In this document: piece by piece, positions 21,763 through 34,034 of the stretch
Position numbering within the stretch: position 1 is the stretch's first letter
Layout of the letters: each line of letters begins with the position of its first letter
Source of the DNA: Corynebacterium sp.
GTDB lineage: Bacteria; Actinomycetota; Actinomycetes; Mycobacteriales; Mycobacteriaceae
Direction of reading: 5' to 3'
DNA length: 64,000 bases
NCBI RefSeq assembly: GCF_030532715.1
Contig: NZ_JAUNKO010000002.1
Location: 381,413 to 445,412, forward strand
Notes under the pieces: generated by a model
What the model saw: only the letters and a program-made list of their open reading frames with translations
Database searches by the model: none
Told to the model about the DNA's origin: nothing
Translations under genes and position numbers: made by a program

Positions 21763-21792
21763 TGGACACAATCGGAAGGTAGTGATTACACT
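21763..21792 (+). promoter_or_regulatory. Promoter of mnmA
   Basis: TGGACA at 21763-21768 and TACACT at 21787-21792 are separated by 18 bp, a good vegetative promoter. The mnmA Shine-Dalgarno sequence GAGGAGG follows. Confidence 0.55.
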
Positions 21793-21821
21793 GCAATCCT
21801 TACCAAGACGAGGAGGAACAC

Positions 21822-22919
21822 ATGCGCGTACTCGCGGCGATGAGCGGCGGCGTGGATTCGGCGGTCGCTGCAGCTCGAGCGGTGGCGGCCGGCCACGACG
21901 TGGTTGGCGTGCACCTGGCGCTCGCGCGCGACCCACAGGCGGTGCGTGAGTCCGCCCGTGGCTGCTGTTCGCTCGAGGATTCCGCGGACGCCCGCCGCGT
22001 GTGTGATCACCTCGGCATCCCGTTCTATGTGTGGGATTTTTCGGACCGTTTCGCCCACGACGTTATCGAGGATTTCATCGCTTCCTACGAGGCCGGTGAA
22101 ACTCCGAACCCGTGCTTGCGCTGCAACGAGAAAATCAAGTTTACAGCCTTGTTGGAGCGCGGTATTGCGCTTGGTTTCGACGCGATCGCCACCGGCCACT
22201 ATGCGCGGCTGACGCAACCAGTGGATGGTGGCGACGGATATCTGCGGCGCGCCATCGACCCTGAAAAAGACCAGTCCTACGTCCTCGGGGTGCTCGGCCC
22301 GGAGGAAATCTCGCGCTGCATGTTTCCCGTGGGTGATACCCGTAAACCCCAGATCCGCGAAGAGGCCGCGCAGCTTGGCTTTTCGGTGGCATCAAAACCG
22401 GATTCCTACGATATTTGCTTTATCCCGGACGGAAATACCCAGGCGTTTCTGGGGCGGAGTATTGGCCTGCGCCCGGGGCTGATCGTGGATGAGGAGGGCG
22501 CGGTGCTTCGGGAACACGACGGGGTGCACGAGTTCACGATCGGCCAGCGTAAAGGCTTGGATTTGCGGAACCCGGCCGCCGATGGTCGCCCGCGTTACGT
22601 CACCAATATCGACGCCGCCACCGCCACCGTGACGGTGGGTCCCCGGGAGAGCCTTGCGGTGCGGGTGATTCACGCGGATCGCATCAAGGTCCTTCACCCT
22701 GCAATGAACGGTGAGTTCGATTGTGAGGTCCAGGTGCGGGCGCACGGTGGCGTGGTGTCCTGCCGCGCCGAGGTTGGCCCGGATAGCATGACGCTGAAGC
22801 TTGCCGAGCCGTTGTTTGGGGTGGCCCGTGGCCAAGCCGCGGTGCTGTACCTGCCAGATAGCTGCGGCGATATCGTGCTGGGCTCCGGCACCATTTGCGG
22901 TACGGGGCGATCGTGGTAG
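21822..22919 (+). CDS. mnmA: tRNA-specific 2-thiouridylase MnmA
   Basis: A 365-residue enzyme that thiolates U34 of Lys, Glu and Gln tRNAs. The PP-loop motif SGGVDS is at residues 5-10. The catalytic Cys is in NPCLRCN (residue 98) and the second in [10 protein letters not shown] (residue 199). A strong GAGGAGG site precedes the ATG. The sulfur donor is probably the desulfurase two genes upstream. The next gene starts inside its last codons. Confidence 0.95.
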   Translation: MRVLAAMSGGVDSAVAAARAVAAGHDVVGVHLALARDPQAVRESARGCCSLEDSADARRVCDHLGIPFYVWDFSDRFAHDVIEDFIASYEAGETPNPCLRCNEKIKFTALLERGIALGFDAIATGHYARLTQPVDGGDGYLRRAIDPEKDQSYVLGVLGPEEISRCMFPVGDTRKPQIREEAAQLGFSVASKPDSYDICFIPDGNTQAFLGRSIGLRPGLIVDEEGAVLREHDGVHEFTIGQRKGLDLRNPAADGRPRYVTNIDAATATVTVGPRESLAVRVIHADRIKVLHPAMNGEFDCEVQVRAHGGVVSCRAEVGPDSMTLKLAEPLFGVARGQAAVLYLPDSCGDIVLGSGTICGTGRSW

Positions 22920-23887
22920 CGTTCGGTTTGGGGGAGATGCCGGGTACCGATGTGGCGGCCGCCGCGGACGTCATTGCCGGCGAATCCGAATTGGTGTGCT
23001 TGCCACAATTACCTGATCGCGGTCTTGGCTCCGATGCTGTTGGCCGCACCTTTTCGCTCATGCCTGAGCTGCCTATCGACGCCCGCGCCCGCAGCTGGGT
23101 CCTCACCACACGGCCGCAGCTTTCCACCCGCCGGTTATGGGATCGCACAGCCGCGGACCTCGACGAGTGCGAGGCCACCTGGTCCCGTTTGGATGCGTTA
23201 AAAATGCAGGTAGTGGGCCCGTGGTCGCTCGCGGCATCGGTCGAAACGGCCGCCGGGCATCGTGCGCTCACCGACACAGGTGCGCTCCGAGATATCACTG
23301 AGCATTTGGGCCACGCGATCGTTCGGCTTGCCGACGATTTGCGCGGTCGTTTCGATTGCTCCCTGCAGCTGCAAATCGACGAGCCGTTGCTGCAGCGACT
23401 TGCCGCTGGCGCCATCGGCGGCACCACGCAGTTTGACCCGATTCCCGCACTTGCCGCGCCGGAGCTTGGGGCACGCCTTAAGGAGCTGATCGAACCGCTG
23501 CCTGGTTTCTCCGCGGTGCGCCTGAACCTTTCGAATTCGACTGTGGTGTGGGACGCCGCCCGAGGTAGCGGAGCCGATGTAATCCACGTGGCATGGTCCG
23601 CTATCACCAGCACGGACCAGCTCGACGCCCTCGGTCACGCCGTTTCCGAAGGCACTCGCATTGGCCTCGGGCTCACACTCACCGCGGAAACTGATTCGCG
23701 CGCCACCGCCCAGCGGATCGCGGCGTGGTGGGACACGCTGGGCTTGGAGCGCGCGTTGCTGGTCACGGCCGTCGATATTCACCCACTTGGGGATTTGCAC
23801 ACGCGTTCGCTCCTGGGCGCGGCGGCAGCGTTGCGGACTGCGCGCGAAATCAACGACATGCTTGTCCGCGATGCCGGCGACCTCTAG
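22913..23887 (+). CDS. MetE-like (vitamin B12-independent methionine synthase family) protein
   Basis: A 324-residue protein resembling the C-terminal barrel of cobalamin-independent methionine synthase but much shorter than true MetE. It keeps QLQIDEPLL and [14 protein letters not shown] but no clear full zinc-site set, so it may not be a methionine synthase. I chose GTG 22913, with CGGGGCG just upstream and overlap of the mnmA stop; TTG 22895 is a weaker option. The same pairing with mnmA occurs in mycobacteria. Confidence 0.7.
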   Translation: MVAFGLGEMPGTDVAAAADVIAGESELVCLPQLPDRGLGSDAVGRTFSLMPELPIDARARSWVLTTRPQLSTRRLWDRTAADLDECEATWSRLDALKMQVVGPWSLAASVETAAGHRALTDTGALRDITEHLGHAIVRLADDLRGRFDCSLQLQIDEPLLQRLAAGAIGGTTQFDPIPALAAPELGARLKELIEPLPGFSAVRLNLSNSTVVWDAARGSGADVIHVAWSAITSTDQLDALGHAVSEGTRIGLGLTLTAETDSRATAQRIAAWWDTLGLERALLVTAVDIHPLGDLHTRSLLGAAAALRTAREINDMLVRDAGDL

Positions 23888-24555
23888 CTCATCATCGGCC
23901 ACGCGGTGTTCACGGTGTTCGGATCCTTGCCCTGACCCTTGAGGTAGCGCTGGAAGTCAGTTTGCCGGTGGTGGTGCCACACGGCCTGGGCTTCCATGAG
24001 TTGGTCACTGTCCATGGTTGCGAGTTCCGGCCACATTTTCGTTTGCTTCCACGCGATGCGGGCCGCCGCTAATGCGTCGGAGGTCGCCTCGTGGGCGTTG
24101 TCGAGCCGCACACCGTAAAAGTCGCACAAATCCGTCAGCGTTCGCCGCCCCTTCCGGTACGGGTCTTTGGCACGGTCGATCACAAACGGGTCGTACACCG
24201 GTCCAGTGACCAAAAAGTCACCGGTCAGGCTACGCAACACCGATAAATCGTACGCCGCGTTAAACACGATGAGCGTGAGCCCGTCGGCCCAACCGCGTTG
24301 GATACTAGCGATTGTCTCACGCAAGACTTCCTCGTGTGGTTTGCCGTGCGTACGTGCGTATTCGGTGGTGATGCCGTGGACCTTGGTGGCTTCCTCGGGG
24401 ATTTCTACCCCGGGGTCGGCGAGGAGTTCGACGGGGGTGACGTCTCGGCCGTGGATGCGCACCATCGCCGAGGTAACAATGCGGGCTTCTTTCGGGTCTG
24501 CGGAGGTGGTTTCAAGGTCGAAGCTGAGCATTGCGGAGGTATCAAAATGGGCCAT
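23884..24555 (-). CDS. DnaQ-like 3'-5' exonuclease
   Basis: A 223-residue DEDD-type exonuclease. Motif I is SFDLETTSADP, motif II is FNAAYDLSVL and motif III is NAHEATSDALAA, that is DEDDh. Family members proofread or trim DNA or RNA ends. I chose ATG 24555, with AGGTAGGTGG upstream, over 24573. Its stop overlaps that of the MetE-like gene tail to tail. Confidence 0.85.
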   Translation of the reverse strand: MAHFDTSAMLSFDLETTSADPKEARIVTSAMVRIHGRDVTPVELLADPGVEIPEEATKVHGITTEYARTHGKPHEEVLRETIASIQRGWADGLTLIVFNAAYDLSVLRSLTGDFLVTGPVYDPFVIDRAKDPYRKGRRTLTDLCDFYGVRLDNAHEATSDALAAARIAWKQTKMWPELATMDSDQLMEAQAVWHHHRQTDFQRYLKGQGKDPNTVNTAWPMMS

Positions 24556-24642
24556 GCCACCTACCTTAGACATCGCGCCGCACAGCCGTTCCGGCTTTTC
24601 GAAACTACGTGTGCCCTGCGGGGTAGCTGTTGGGGTGGCTGA

Positions 24643-27197
<2,555 letters not shown>

Positions 27198-27222
27198 TGT
27201 GTCGTCGCGGATTCTTTCTATC

Positions 27223-28218
27223 TTAAAAGCCTTGAAGGATGCTGCCTCGGACCTCAAACCACTTCAAGGTATCGGCGATGCCCTCACTGATGCTGTGTTC
27301 CGCTTCCCAACCTAAAAGTTCTTTCGCCCGCGTGCTGCGGGTATACACGCCGGCTGCGTCGCCGGGGCGGGGCGGGGCGTCGACAGTTTGGAGGGGGGTG
27401 CCCGTGACCTCATCGAATGCGGCAACCAATTCGCGTACCGTGGTGCCCCTGCCCGTGCCCAAATTGATGGGCAGGTAGGTGCCGTCAGCCATGATGGTGT
27501 CAAAGCGTTCCAGCGCTGCGACATGGGCGGCGGCGAGGTCCCACACGTGGATATAGTCGCGAATACCGGAGCCGTCGCGGGTGGGCCAGTCCACACCGGT
27601 GATTTGGAACGGCTCACCGGTCTCCTTCGCCTCAATCAATTTGCCGAGGGCATGGGTTGGCTTCTCCAATTGCAGGCCGGTGCGCAATTGCGGGTCCGCG
27701 CCGATCGGGTTGAAGTACCGCAGGGAGATGATCTTCAGATCGGTCGCCGCGGCGACGTCCGCCATCATGCCCTCAAGCACGGCTTTCGTGCGCGCGTAGG
27801 GGCTCATTGGGTCGAAGGGGCAGTCTTCATCAACTGTGAAATCGTCGGTGAGCGCGTAGATCGATGCAGAACCCGAAAACACCATTCGGTGACAGCCGCG
27901 GGCATTGAGATAATCCATCAGCTCCAGCGTCTTGGACACGTTGTTGCGGTAGTAGCTCACCGGATCCGCCACAGACTCCGGCACCACAATCAACGCCGCG
28001 CAATGCAGCACCGCTGAAATGTCGGGATGCTGCTCAAAAATCGTGTCCAGCAGTTCGCGGTCCGCGAAGTCGCCGTCATATGCGGGGCGCCCAGAAGTGA
28101 ATTCACGCCGCCCCGTGGAAAAATTATCCACGATGACGGCGTCGTGCCCACTATCCAACAACCGTGAGGTGACGGTACTGCCGATAAAACCTGCACCGCC
28201 AGTGACGAGGACCTTCAT
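27223..28218 (-). CDS. galE: UDP-glucose 4-epimerase
   Basis: A 331-residue short-chain dehydrogenase-type epimerase that interconverts UDP-glucose and UDP-galactose, a precursor for arabinogalactan. It has the NAD motif VTGGAGFIGS at the N-terminus, the catalytic SPYARTK (YxxxK), and the end region SISEGIADTLKWF. I chose ATG 28218, with AAGGAG 6-7 nt upstream. Confidence 0.93.
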   Translation of the reverse strand: MKVLVTGGAGFIGSTVTSRLLDSGHDAVIVDNFSTGRREFTSGRPAYDGDFADRELLDTIFEQHPDISAVLHCAALIVVPESVADPVSYYRNNVSKTLELMDYLNARGCHRMVFSGSASIYALTDDFTVDEDCPFDPMSPYARTKAVLEGMMADVAAATDLKIISLRYFNPIGADPQLRTGLQLEKPTHALGKLIEAKETGEPFQITGVDWPTRDGSGIRDYIHVWDLAAAHVAALERFDTIMADGTYLPINLGTGRGTTVRELVAAFDEVTGTPLQTVDAPPRPGDAAGVYTRSTRAKELLGWEAEHSISEGIADTLKWFEVRGSILQGF

Positions 28219-28297
28219 TCGGTGCTCCTTCGCACTTCGTAGGGTATTCAAACAGTTCCGATGTTACTCACAGAAGGCGCGAAAGGTATTGAGGCTG

Positions 28298-28957
28298 CTA
28301 ATTCAGAATCGAACCAATGATCGTGCCGACGTCGCTCAAGTGCTCCACCTCGCTGGCCAAGAAATCCGGGCCACCGGGGCGCCCAATGACTAGCACCAAG
28401 GACGTACCGTCAATCGAGGTGGCAGCCAGCGCGGAATCCAGCATGGCCCAGCCGGGAGGAACCCACGGGTCATGCTCGGGCGTGAGCACGCACGCGCCGT
28501 CGAGTTCAATGGCGGGGGAGGAGCCGTCATCCGCTGGGGCGGCGGGCGAGGCTGCGATCCGGCTGGAACCGTCCGCAACGTCAAGCACGATGCCCCAGCC
28601 GGAGGTCATGGTCCGCGGAATTACCGCCACCAGTTCCTCCATTGCGCGCCGCACGTCGCGGCGGTGCGAGGCCACGGCGGCCAGCATTTCGATTTGACCG
28701 CGGCGATCCACGGTCCCAGTGAACGGTCGGATGGAATCCACCTCCACGCCGGGGAGTTGTTGGGCAGCGGTAATGAGACTGTCGGGAAGTTTCGCGGAAG
28801 GCAGGGTCACCACAATGTCGTCGATGACGGTTCCGTCGGGCGCGTGATGAACCACGTCCACCGATTGGATATTGCCCTCGACTACGCCGAACGCGTCTGC
28901 CAATTGCCCAAGGCTGCCGGGAACGTCGGGCAGGACGACACGAATCAGATACGACAT
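28298..28957 (-). CDS. ACT-domain amino acid-binding protein
   Basis: A 219-residue protein. The N-terminal ACT domain (residues 1-75, LIRVVLPDVPGSLGQLADAFG) is the kind that binds amino acids. The C-terminal half ends with ALAATSIDGTSLVLVIGRPGGPDF, a second small sensory-like domain. The start ATG has AAGGAG upstream. It diverges from gatC, as in other corynebacteria. The ligand is unknown. Confidence 0.8.
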   Translation of the reverse strand: MSYLIRVVLPDVPGSLGQLADAFGVVEGNIQSVDVVHHAPDGTVIDDIVVTLPSAKLPDSLITAAQQLPGVEVDSIRPFTGTVDRRGQIEMLAAVASHRRDVRRAMEELVAVIPRTMTSGWGIVLDVADGSSRIAASPAAPADDGSSPAIELDGACVLTPEHDPWVPPGWAMLDSALAATSIDGTSLVLVIGRPGGPDFLASEVEHLSDVGTIIGSILN

Positions 28958-29134
28958 GGTGGGAAACTCTCCTTAGCGCCTGGCGGAAACGAACTACCTT
29001 CATGTTCTTGAACGGATCGCGGGGGCGAATAGTTCCCAGGTGTGATCAAGTCCGGCCCGATCAAGTGGGGCGCAAGAGGCTACGTTAAGCTGAGTGAATC
29101 AGACACCCTGAACAACAGAAGGGGATACGCAACC

Positions 29135-29428
29135 GTGCCTGAAATTTCACGCGATGAACTCGCTCACCTTGCACGCTTGGCTCGCCTTGCTCTTACCGCG
29201 GAAGAACTCGATCAATTTGCGGATCAGATTGACGGGATCATTGCCAACGTGAGTGCTGTGGGGCAGGTCGCCGCGGAAGGGGTGGAGCCGATGAGCCACC
29301 CGCACGCGATCCACACCGCCATGCGTGAAGATGTTGTGGAAAAAACTCTCACCCCGCAACAAGCTCTCGATCAGGCTCCTGAAGTAGCCGAGCAGCGTTT
29401 CGTCGTACCGCAAATTTTGGGGGAATAA
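29135..29428 (+). CDS. gatC: Asp/Glu-tRNA amidotransferase subunit C
   Basis: A 97-residue helper subunit of GatCAB, which converts Glu-tRNA(Gln) and Asp-tRNA(Asn). It starts [22 protein letters not shown] chose GTG 29135, with AGAAGGGG about 11 nt upstream; an open frame to 29042 looks non-coding. gatA follows after 4 bp, while gatB lies about 21 kb away. Confidence 0.93.
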   Translation: MPEISRDELAHLARLARLALTAEELDQFADQIDGIIANVSAVGQVAAEGVEPMSHPHAIHTAMREDVVEKTLTPQQALDQAPEVAEQRFVVPQILGE

Positions 29429-29432
29429 CACA

Positions 29433-30923
29433 ATGAACAAGTATCTTGTCGGCGCCGAAACCGCCCACGAGTTGACCAAACTGACCGCCGCGGAGCTGGC
29501 GGAAAAGATTCACGCGCGCGAGGTTTCCTCCGTGGAGGTCACCCAAGCGCACCTGGATCGTATCGCCGAAATCGACGGCGAAATCCACGCCTTTTTGCAC
29601 GTGAGTGCGGAGGAAGCGTTGGCGGCTGCGCGGGATGTCGATACGCGGTTGGATGCGGGTGAGGCCCCCGCCTCGCCGTTGGCAGGTGTGCCCCTCGCGC
29701 TGAAGGACGTGTTTACCACTACGGATGCTCCTACGACGTGCGCTTCGAAAATGTTGGAAGGCTACATGGCGCCGTACGATGCTACCGTCACTCGGCGCAT
29801 CCGCGAAGCTGGCATTCCCATCTTGGGCAAGACCAACATGGATGAATTCGCTATGGGTTCGTCAACCGAAAACTCTGCCTATGGGCCCACCCATAATCCG
29901 TGGGATTTGGAGCGTACGGCTGGTGGTTCCGGTGGCGGTTCCGCAGCTGCATTGGCTGCGGGTGAGGCCCCGTTGGCGATTGGTACGGATACTGGTGGGT
30001 CCATTCGACAGCCCGCGGCGTTGACAAACACGGTGGGCGTGAAGCCGACGTACGGTACCGTGTCCCGCTACGGTTTGGTGGCGTGCGCCTCCTCGCTCGA
30101 TCAGGGTGGGCCGACCGCGCGCACCGTGATGGATACTGCGTTGCTGCACGAGGTTATTGCAGGTCATGATCGTCATGATGCGACCAGCGTGAACCGGCCC
30201 GTAGCCCCCGTGGTGGCGGCGGCGCGGGAGGGCGCACAGGGGGATCTGCGCGGGGTTCGCGTGGGCGTGGTCAAGCAGTTTGATCGGGACGGCTACCAGC
30301 CGGGCGTGCTCGAGCAGTTCCACAAGGCAGTGACCCAACTGGAGCAGCAAGGCGCGGAAGTTGTTGAGGTGGATTGTCCGCATTTCGACGACGCGCTCGC
30401 GGCGTACTACCTCATTCTGCCGTGCGAGGTTTCCTCAAACCTTGCCCGGTTCGACGGTATGCGCTACGGCTTGCGTGTGGGTGATGATGGCACCCGTTCC
30501 GCAGATGAGGTGATGGCTTTGACCCGTGCCGCGGGCTTCGGCCCGGAGGTGAAGCGCCGGATCATCCTGGGTACGTATGCGCTATCGGTCGGCTATTACG
30601 ACGCGTACTATTTGCAGGCGCAGCGTGTGCGCACGTTGATCGCCCGTGATTTCGCCGCCGCATATGAGAAGTGTGATGTGTTGGTGTCGCCGACGACCCC
30701 GACGACCGCCTTTAAGCTCGGCGAAAAGGTGTCCGATCCGTTGGCTATGTACAACTTCGACTTGTGCACCCTGCCGCTGAACCTTGCGGGGTTGTGTGGC
30801 ATGTCGCTGCCGGCTGGTTTGGCGCCGGATACGCAGCTGCCGGTTGGTTTGCAGATTATGGCGCCCGCGTTTGCCGATGACCGCCTGTACAAGGTTGGCG
30901 CGGCATTCGAGGCTGCTCACTAA
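29433..30923 (+). CDS. gatA: Asp/Glu-tRNA amidotransferase subunit A
   Basis: A 496-residue amidase that releases ammonia from glutamine. The amidase triad is visible: Lys in PLALKDVF, cis-Ser region in [14 protein letters not shown], nucleophile Ser region in [12 protein letters not shown]. It forms the GatCAB complex with gatC and the distant gatB. Immediately downstream a hairpin separates it from the oppositely oriented small-protein genes. Confidence 0.96.
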   Translation: MNKYLVGAETAHELTKLTAAELAEKIHAREVSSVEVTQAHLDRIAEIDGEIHAFLHVSAEEALAAARDVDTRLDAGEAPASPLAGVPLALKDVFTTTDAPTTCASKMLEGYMAPYDATVTRRIREAGIPILGKTNMDEFAMGSSTENSAYGPTHNPWDLERTAGGSGGGSAAALAAGEAPLAIGTDTGGSIRQPAALTNTVGVKPTYGTVSRYGLVACASSLDQGGPTARTVMDTALLHEVIAGHDRHDATSVNRPVAPVVAAAREGAQGDLRGVRVGVVKQFDRDGYQPGVLEQFHKAVTQLEQQGAEVVEVDCPHFDDALAAYYLILPCEVSSNLARFDGMRYGLRVGDDGTRSADEVMALTRAAGFGPEVKRRIILGTYALSVGYYDAYYLQAQRVRTLIARDFAAAYEKCDVLVSPTTPTTAFKLGEKVSDPLAMYNFDLCTLPLNLAGLCGMSLPAGLAPDTQLPVGLQIMAPAFADDRLYKVGAAFEAAH

Positions 30924-30932
30924 CCTAGGGGC

Positions 30933-30966
30933 AAAAAAGGGGCCGCGCTTTCGCTGCGCGGCCCCT
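30933..30966 (-). terminator. Terminator facing the small-protein genes
   Basis: An 11-bp stem pairs 30938-30948 (AGGGGCCGCGC) with 30956-30966. The six-A tract at 30933-30938 becomes a U tail only on the minus strand, so it terminates transcription coming from 31.6 kb leftward. It may also serve gatA less efficiently. Confidence 0.85.
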
Positions 30967-30984
30967 AGTGGAGTGGGTATGCAG

Positions 30985-31176
30985 TTATGAAATCCCGATG
31001 AGGTTCAGGAACTGGTGCAGCTGCGAGGTGATGTTGAAGGAAAGCATGCCCGGCAGGCTGTTGAGGACGGCCGACCCGGTGTTGAAGTCGGAGCCAACGA
31101 ACGCCATGGAACCGTAGGTTGCGTCGGAGACGATTTCGGAGCTCGTGGGTGCTGCTACTGGTACTGCGGTGTTCAT
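30985..31176 (-). CDS. Small acidic/hydrophobic protein, paralog 1 (possible mycomembrane protein)
   Basis: A 63-residue protein with AGAAAGGGC about 10 nt before the ATG at 31176. It has no signal peptide, Cys, Lys or Arg. Core segments are ATYGSMAFVGSDFNTGSAVL and LSFNITSQLHQFLNLIG. It aligns without gaps to the next gene (YGS, F, G..VL..L, F, Q positions), so the two are paralogs. Small, signal-less, hydrophobic proteins in corynebacteria include the PorA/PorH channel formers, but I see no clear match to those. It is followed by its own terminator. Confidence 0.7.
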   Translation of the reverse strand: MNTAVPVAAPTSSEIVSDATYGSMAFVGSDFNTGSAVLNSLPGMLSFNITSQLHQFLNLIGIS

Positions 31177-31342
31177 AAAGGTCTGCCCTTTCTGATGAAG
31201 TAGTTCTTGGGTTCTACATTGTAGGGGTTGTTTGCCCAAACCTACAATCGACCCCGGCATACGCAACGAGGTGCTGCGTGGGCTGGGTCTTCTTATGTAT
31301 TAGCCGCGGACGTGGAAATCGTTTCGCCCCAATTATTAGGGG

Positions 31343-31588
31343 CTACGAAAGATGCGCGAAGTGATCTATCGGAATGATCGATAAAAATTGTGCGGTGAAA
31401 CTGTAGGACGTCAAGGGCATCAGGTCGGCTAACACCTGCAGTCCGCGCCCGAAGCCGCCGGGGGTAATCAATTGTGAGGAGCCGTAAGACCCGGTGTTCA
31501 TGAGGTCTACGCTTGACGGCACGTTCACCCCAACTGGGTGGGCGGTGATCGGTGGATGTTGTTGCGGCACGGTGTACTTCTCCCTCAT
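31343..31588 (-). CDS. Small hydrophobic protein, paralog 2 (possible mycomembrane protein)
   Basis: An 81-residue protein if the ATG at 31588 is used. The GTG at 31570 gives 75 residues and has AGGGAG 9 nt upstream, so it may be the real start. No signal peptide is seen. The core GSYGSSQLITPGGFGRGLQVL and SFTAQFLSIIPI aligns with the first small protein, with an N-terminal Pro/His-rich extension. The two genes are 166 bp apart in the same direction. The role is unknown; a small outer-membrane channel subunit or surface protein is one inference. Confidence 0.6.
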   Translation of the reverse strand: MREKYTVPQQHPPITAHPVGVNVPSSVDLMNTGSYGSSQLITPGGFGRGLQVLADLMPLTSYSFTAQFLSIIPIDHFAHLS

Positions 31589-31635
31589 TGGATCGGTTTG
31601 CTGGTGTCGATGCTAGCCGACACGTTCGTCGCACG

Positions 31636-31643
31636 TATATATA
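31636..31643 (-). promoter_or_regulatory. Candidate -10 region of the small-protein genes
   Basis: TATATATA lies about 48 nt upstream of the ATG at 31588 on the minus strand. No clear -35 is seen. Confidence 0.4.
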
Positions 31644-31682
31644 GAACATCATTTCCACTATGCGGCGCAAAACAATCGCTCA

Positions 31683-31688
31683 TATACT
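31683..31688 (+). promoter_or_regulatory. -10 box for leaderless alcohol dehydrogenase
   Basis: TATACT ends 7 nt before the ATG at 31696, so the transcript should start at the start codon. Confidence 0.55.
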
Positions 31689-31695
31689 GCGAGGC

Positions 31696-32745
31696 ATGCC
31701 GTTCACCGTGAAAGCTTTGCAGAAAATATCCCCCGATGCGCCGTTCCAGGTTGTGGATTTGCCGCGGCGTGACCCGCGTGCTGACGACGTAGTCATCGAC
31801 ATCAAAGCCGCAGGTATTTGCCACAGCGACATTCACACCATCCGCAACGAGTGGGGCGAGGCGCATTTCCCGCTCACGGTCGGCCACGAGATTGCGGGGG
31901 TAGTTTCCGCGGTTGGTGCAGAGGTTTCTGCCTGGCGGGTGGGGGATCGCGTCGGCGTCGGCTGCCTCGTACATGCGTGTGGTGAGTGTGAGTGGTGCCG
32001 CCAAGGGGAGGAACAAAACTGCCCGGCAGCAGTAGGCACCTATAATTCCCGCGACGTCGACGACACCATTACCCAAGGCGGATATAGCCAAAAAATCGTG
32101 GTCAACGAGCGGTTCGTGTGCCGCATCCCTGACGCGTTGGATTTTGACGTCGCGGCTCCGTTGTTGTGCGCCGGGATCACGACCTTTTCCCCGATCGAGC
32201 GGTGGGGTATTACCGCAGGCTCCAAGGTTGCGGTGGTGGGCCTCGGCGGCCTTGGCCACATGGGGGTGCAGATCGCCGCTGCGCTCGGCGCTGACGTGAC
32301 CGTGTTATCCCGGTCGCTTGCGAAGGAGGACGAGGCCCGTCAACTTGGGGCGGCTCGTACGTTGGCCACCACCGAGGAGGGGTTTTTCCGCAGGTACCGG
32401 GGTGAATTCGATTTCATTCTCAATACTGTCAGCGCCGACCTTGACGTGGATGCGTACTTGCGCTTGCTGAAGCCGCACGGGGTGATGGTGGTTGTTGGTT
32501 TGCCTCCGGAGCGTCAACAGCTTTCGTTCGGGAGTTTGATTATGGGCGGCAAGGTGCTCACGGGTTCGAATATTGGCGGGATTCGGCAAACCCAGGACAT
32601 GCTTGACTTTTGCGGACGCCACGGCATCGGCGCCGTCATTGAAAAAATCGGCGTTGACGAAGTGGATGCCGCCTACGATCGCGTTGTTGCAGGCGACGTG
32701 AAGTTCCGCTTCGTTATCGATACCGCTACGTTCCCTTCACATTAA
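31696..32745 (+). CDS. Zinc-dependent NADP alcohol dehydrogenase (AdhC/CAD type)
   Basis: A 349-residue medium-chain dehydrogenase. The catalytic zinc ligand Cys is in AAGICHSDIH and the His in VGHEIAGVV. The structural zinc is CGECEWCRQGEEQNC. The cofactor fold is VVGLGGLGHMGVQ. The closest family is the broad aldehyde-reducing YahK/cinnamyl alcohol group. I chose ATG 31696 (MPFTVKALQK) because a -10 box fits it; 31660 is less likely. It overlaps rtcB by 20 bp tail to tail. Confidence 0.9.
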   Translation: MPFTVKALQKISPDAPFQVVDLPRRDPRADDVVIDIKAAGICHSDIHTIRNEWGEAHFPLTVGHEIAGVVSAVGAEVSAWRVGDRVGVGCLVHACGECEWCRQGEEQNCPAAVGTYNSRDVDDTITQGGYSQKIVVNERFVCRIPDALDFDVAAPLLCAGITTFSPIERWGITAGSKVAVVGLGGLGHMGVQIAAALGADVTVLSRSLAKEDEARQLGAARTLATTEEGFFRRYRGEFDFILNTVSADLDVDAYLRLLKPHGVMVVVGLPPERQQLSFGSLIMGGKVLTGSNIGGIRQTQDMLDFCGRHGIGAVIEKIGVDEVDAAYDRVVAGDVKFRFVIDTATFPSH

Positions 32746-33940
32746 GCACTTGCCGCAGCTTGTGCTTAATTTCCACTAGTTTTTCCGAGTCCGCCATTAC
32801 CTGGTCGATGTCCTTGTACGCGTCGGGGATTTCGTCGACCCACGCGTCGCCGGGCCGGTAGACGATGCCCTCCATGCGCGCGGCAAGGTCGGCCTCGGTG
32901 AAGCGCCGCCGCGCCTCCGTCCGCGAGTATCGACGCCCCGCCCCATGCGGCGCCGAGTGCAGCGCGGGTGCGAAACCCTTGCCCTCGACCACATAGGACG
33001 CGGTGCCCATGGACCCCGGGATGAGCGCCAATGTTCCCTCATCTGCGCGGATGGCGCCCTTGCGAGTCAGCCATACGTCGCGGCCGAAGTGGTGCTCTTT
33101 GACCGTGTAGTTGTGGTGACAGTTGATGCGCTGCACCTCTTCGACTGGCTCGCCCATGAAGGCGCTGAGGCAGCGGGAGAAGCGGTCCATCATTTCCTCG
33201 CGGTTCAAAAACGCGAAGTGTTGTGCCCACCGAAGTTCGTTGATGTAGGAGTCGAATTCGGGGGTGCCTTCCACGAAGTACGCTAGGTCTGCATTGGGGA
33301 TGGGAATCCACCATTTCACCATGTTGGCTTGCGCGATGGCGATGTGTTTCTGCGCGATCTTATTGCCTACGCCGCGGGAGCCCGAGTGCAGGAACATCCA
33401 CACCACGTCATCCTCATCGAGGCATAATTCGATGAAGTGATTGCCGCCGCCCAAGGAACCCAGCTGTTCCCGCCATTTGGGGGAGTGCCGCAAATCGACG
33501 TCGTGCTCGATCGCCATCGCTTCGAGCTCCCGGCAGCGCGCATCCGCAGTCGGCTCCAGGCGGCCGCGGTTGTAACGCCCAGGCGAGAGTGGAATCGCGC
33601 GAATGATGGCATCCCGGAGATTCTCTAGCTGCTTTTCCGCCAGGTCAGCGGCAGTGAACTGGGTGCGAACCCCGATCATGCCGCAACCGATGTCCACCCC
33701 AACTGCGGCTGGGATCACCGCACCGATTGTGCCGAATACGGTTCCCACCGAGGAACCGAGTCCGGTGTGTGCATCGGGCATGAGCGCCACATGGGGGTAG
33801 ACGAACGGCAGTTTTGCCGTCGCGTTGGCCTGCTCCACGGTGGAGTCTTCGATTTCGCTAGCGAAGATGTGCACTTTCGGCTTGTGCTGAGTGATTTCCG
33901 CGATGCGAGACGCGTGGTGAGCGCGTCGGTTTCGAGCCAT
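32726..33940 (-). CDS. rtcB: RNA-splicing ligase RtcB
   Basis: A 404-residue GTP- and Mn-dependent ligase that joins 2',3'-cyclic phosphate and 5'-OH RNA ends, used in tRNA and RNA repair. The metal-site segments VGVDIGCGMIG, GGNHFIE and HSGSRGVGN and the guanylylated His region SAPHGAGR are intact. AAAGGACAGGGG precedes the ATG. Bacterial RtcB acts in RNA damage repair; no RtcA or RtcR is nearby. It is preceded by a structured leader. Confidence 0.94.
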   Translation of the reverse strand: MARNRRAHHASRIAEITQHKPKVHIFASEIEDSTVEQANATAKLPFVYPHVALMPDAHTGLGSSVGTVFGTIGAVIPAAVGVDIGCGMIGVRTQFTAADLAEKQLENLRDAIIRAIPLSPGRYNRGRLEPTADARCRELEAMAIEHDVDLRHSPKWREQLGSLGGGNHFIELCLDEDDVVWMFLHSGSRGVGNKIAQKHIAIAQANMVKWWIPIPNADLAYFVEGTPEFDSYINELRWAQHFAFLNREEMMDRFSRCLSAFMGEPVEEVQRINCHHNYTVKEHHFGRDVWLTRKGAIRADEGTLALIPGSMGTASYVVEGKGFAPALHSAPHGAGRRYSRTEARRRFTEADLAARMEGIVYRPGDAWVDEIPDAYKDIDQVMADSEKLVEIKHKLRQVLNVKGT

Positions 33941-33971
33941 GGGTTTCCCCTGTCCTTTTCCAAAAGTTTGC

Positions 33972-34012
33972 GGCGGGGGAAGCGCAGGTTCTCACAAAAA
34001 ACCGCCCCCGCC
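33972..34012 (-). promoter_or_regulatory. Hairpin just before the rtcB ribosome site
   Basis: GGCGGGGG at 33972-33979 and CCCCCGCC at 34005-34012 are perfect complements. The stem would form in the rtcB leader RNA about 20 nt before the AAAGGACAGGGG site, with a U6 run in its loop. Confidence 0.55.
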
Positions 34013-34034
34013 AGAAGTGAATTCTGACTGTGAG

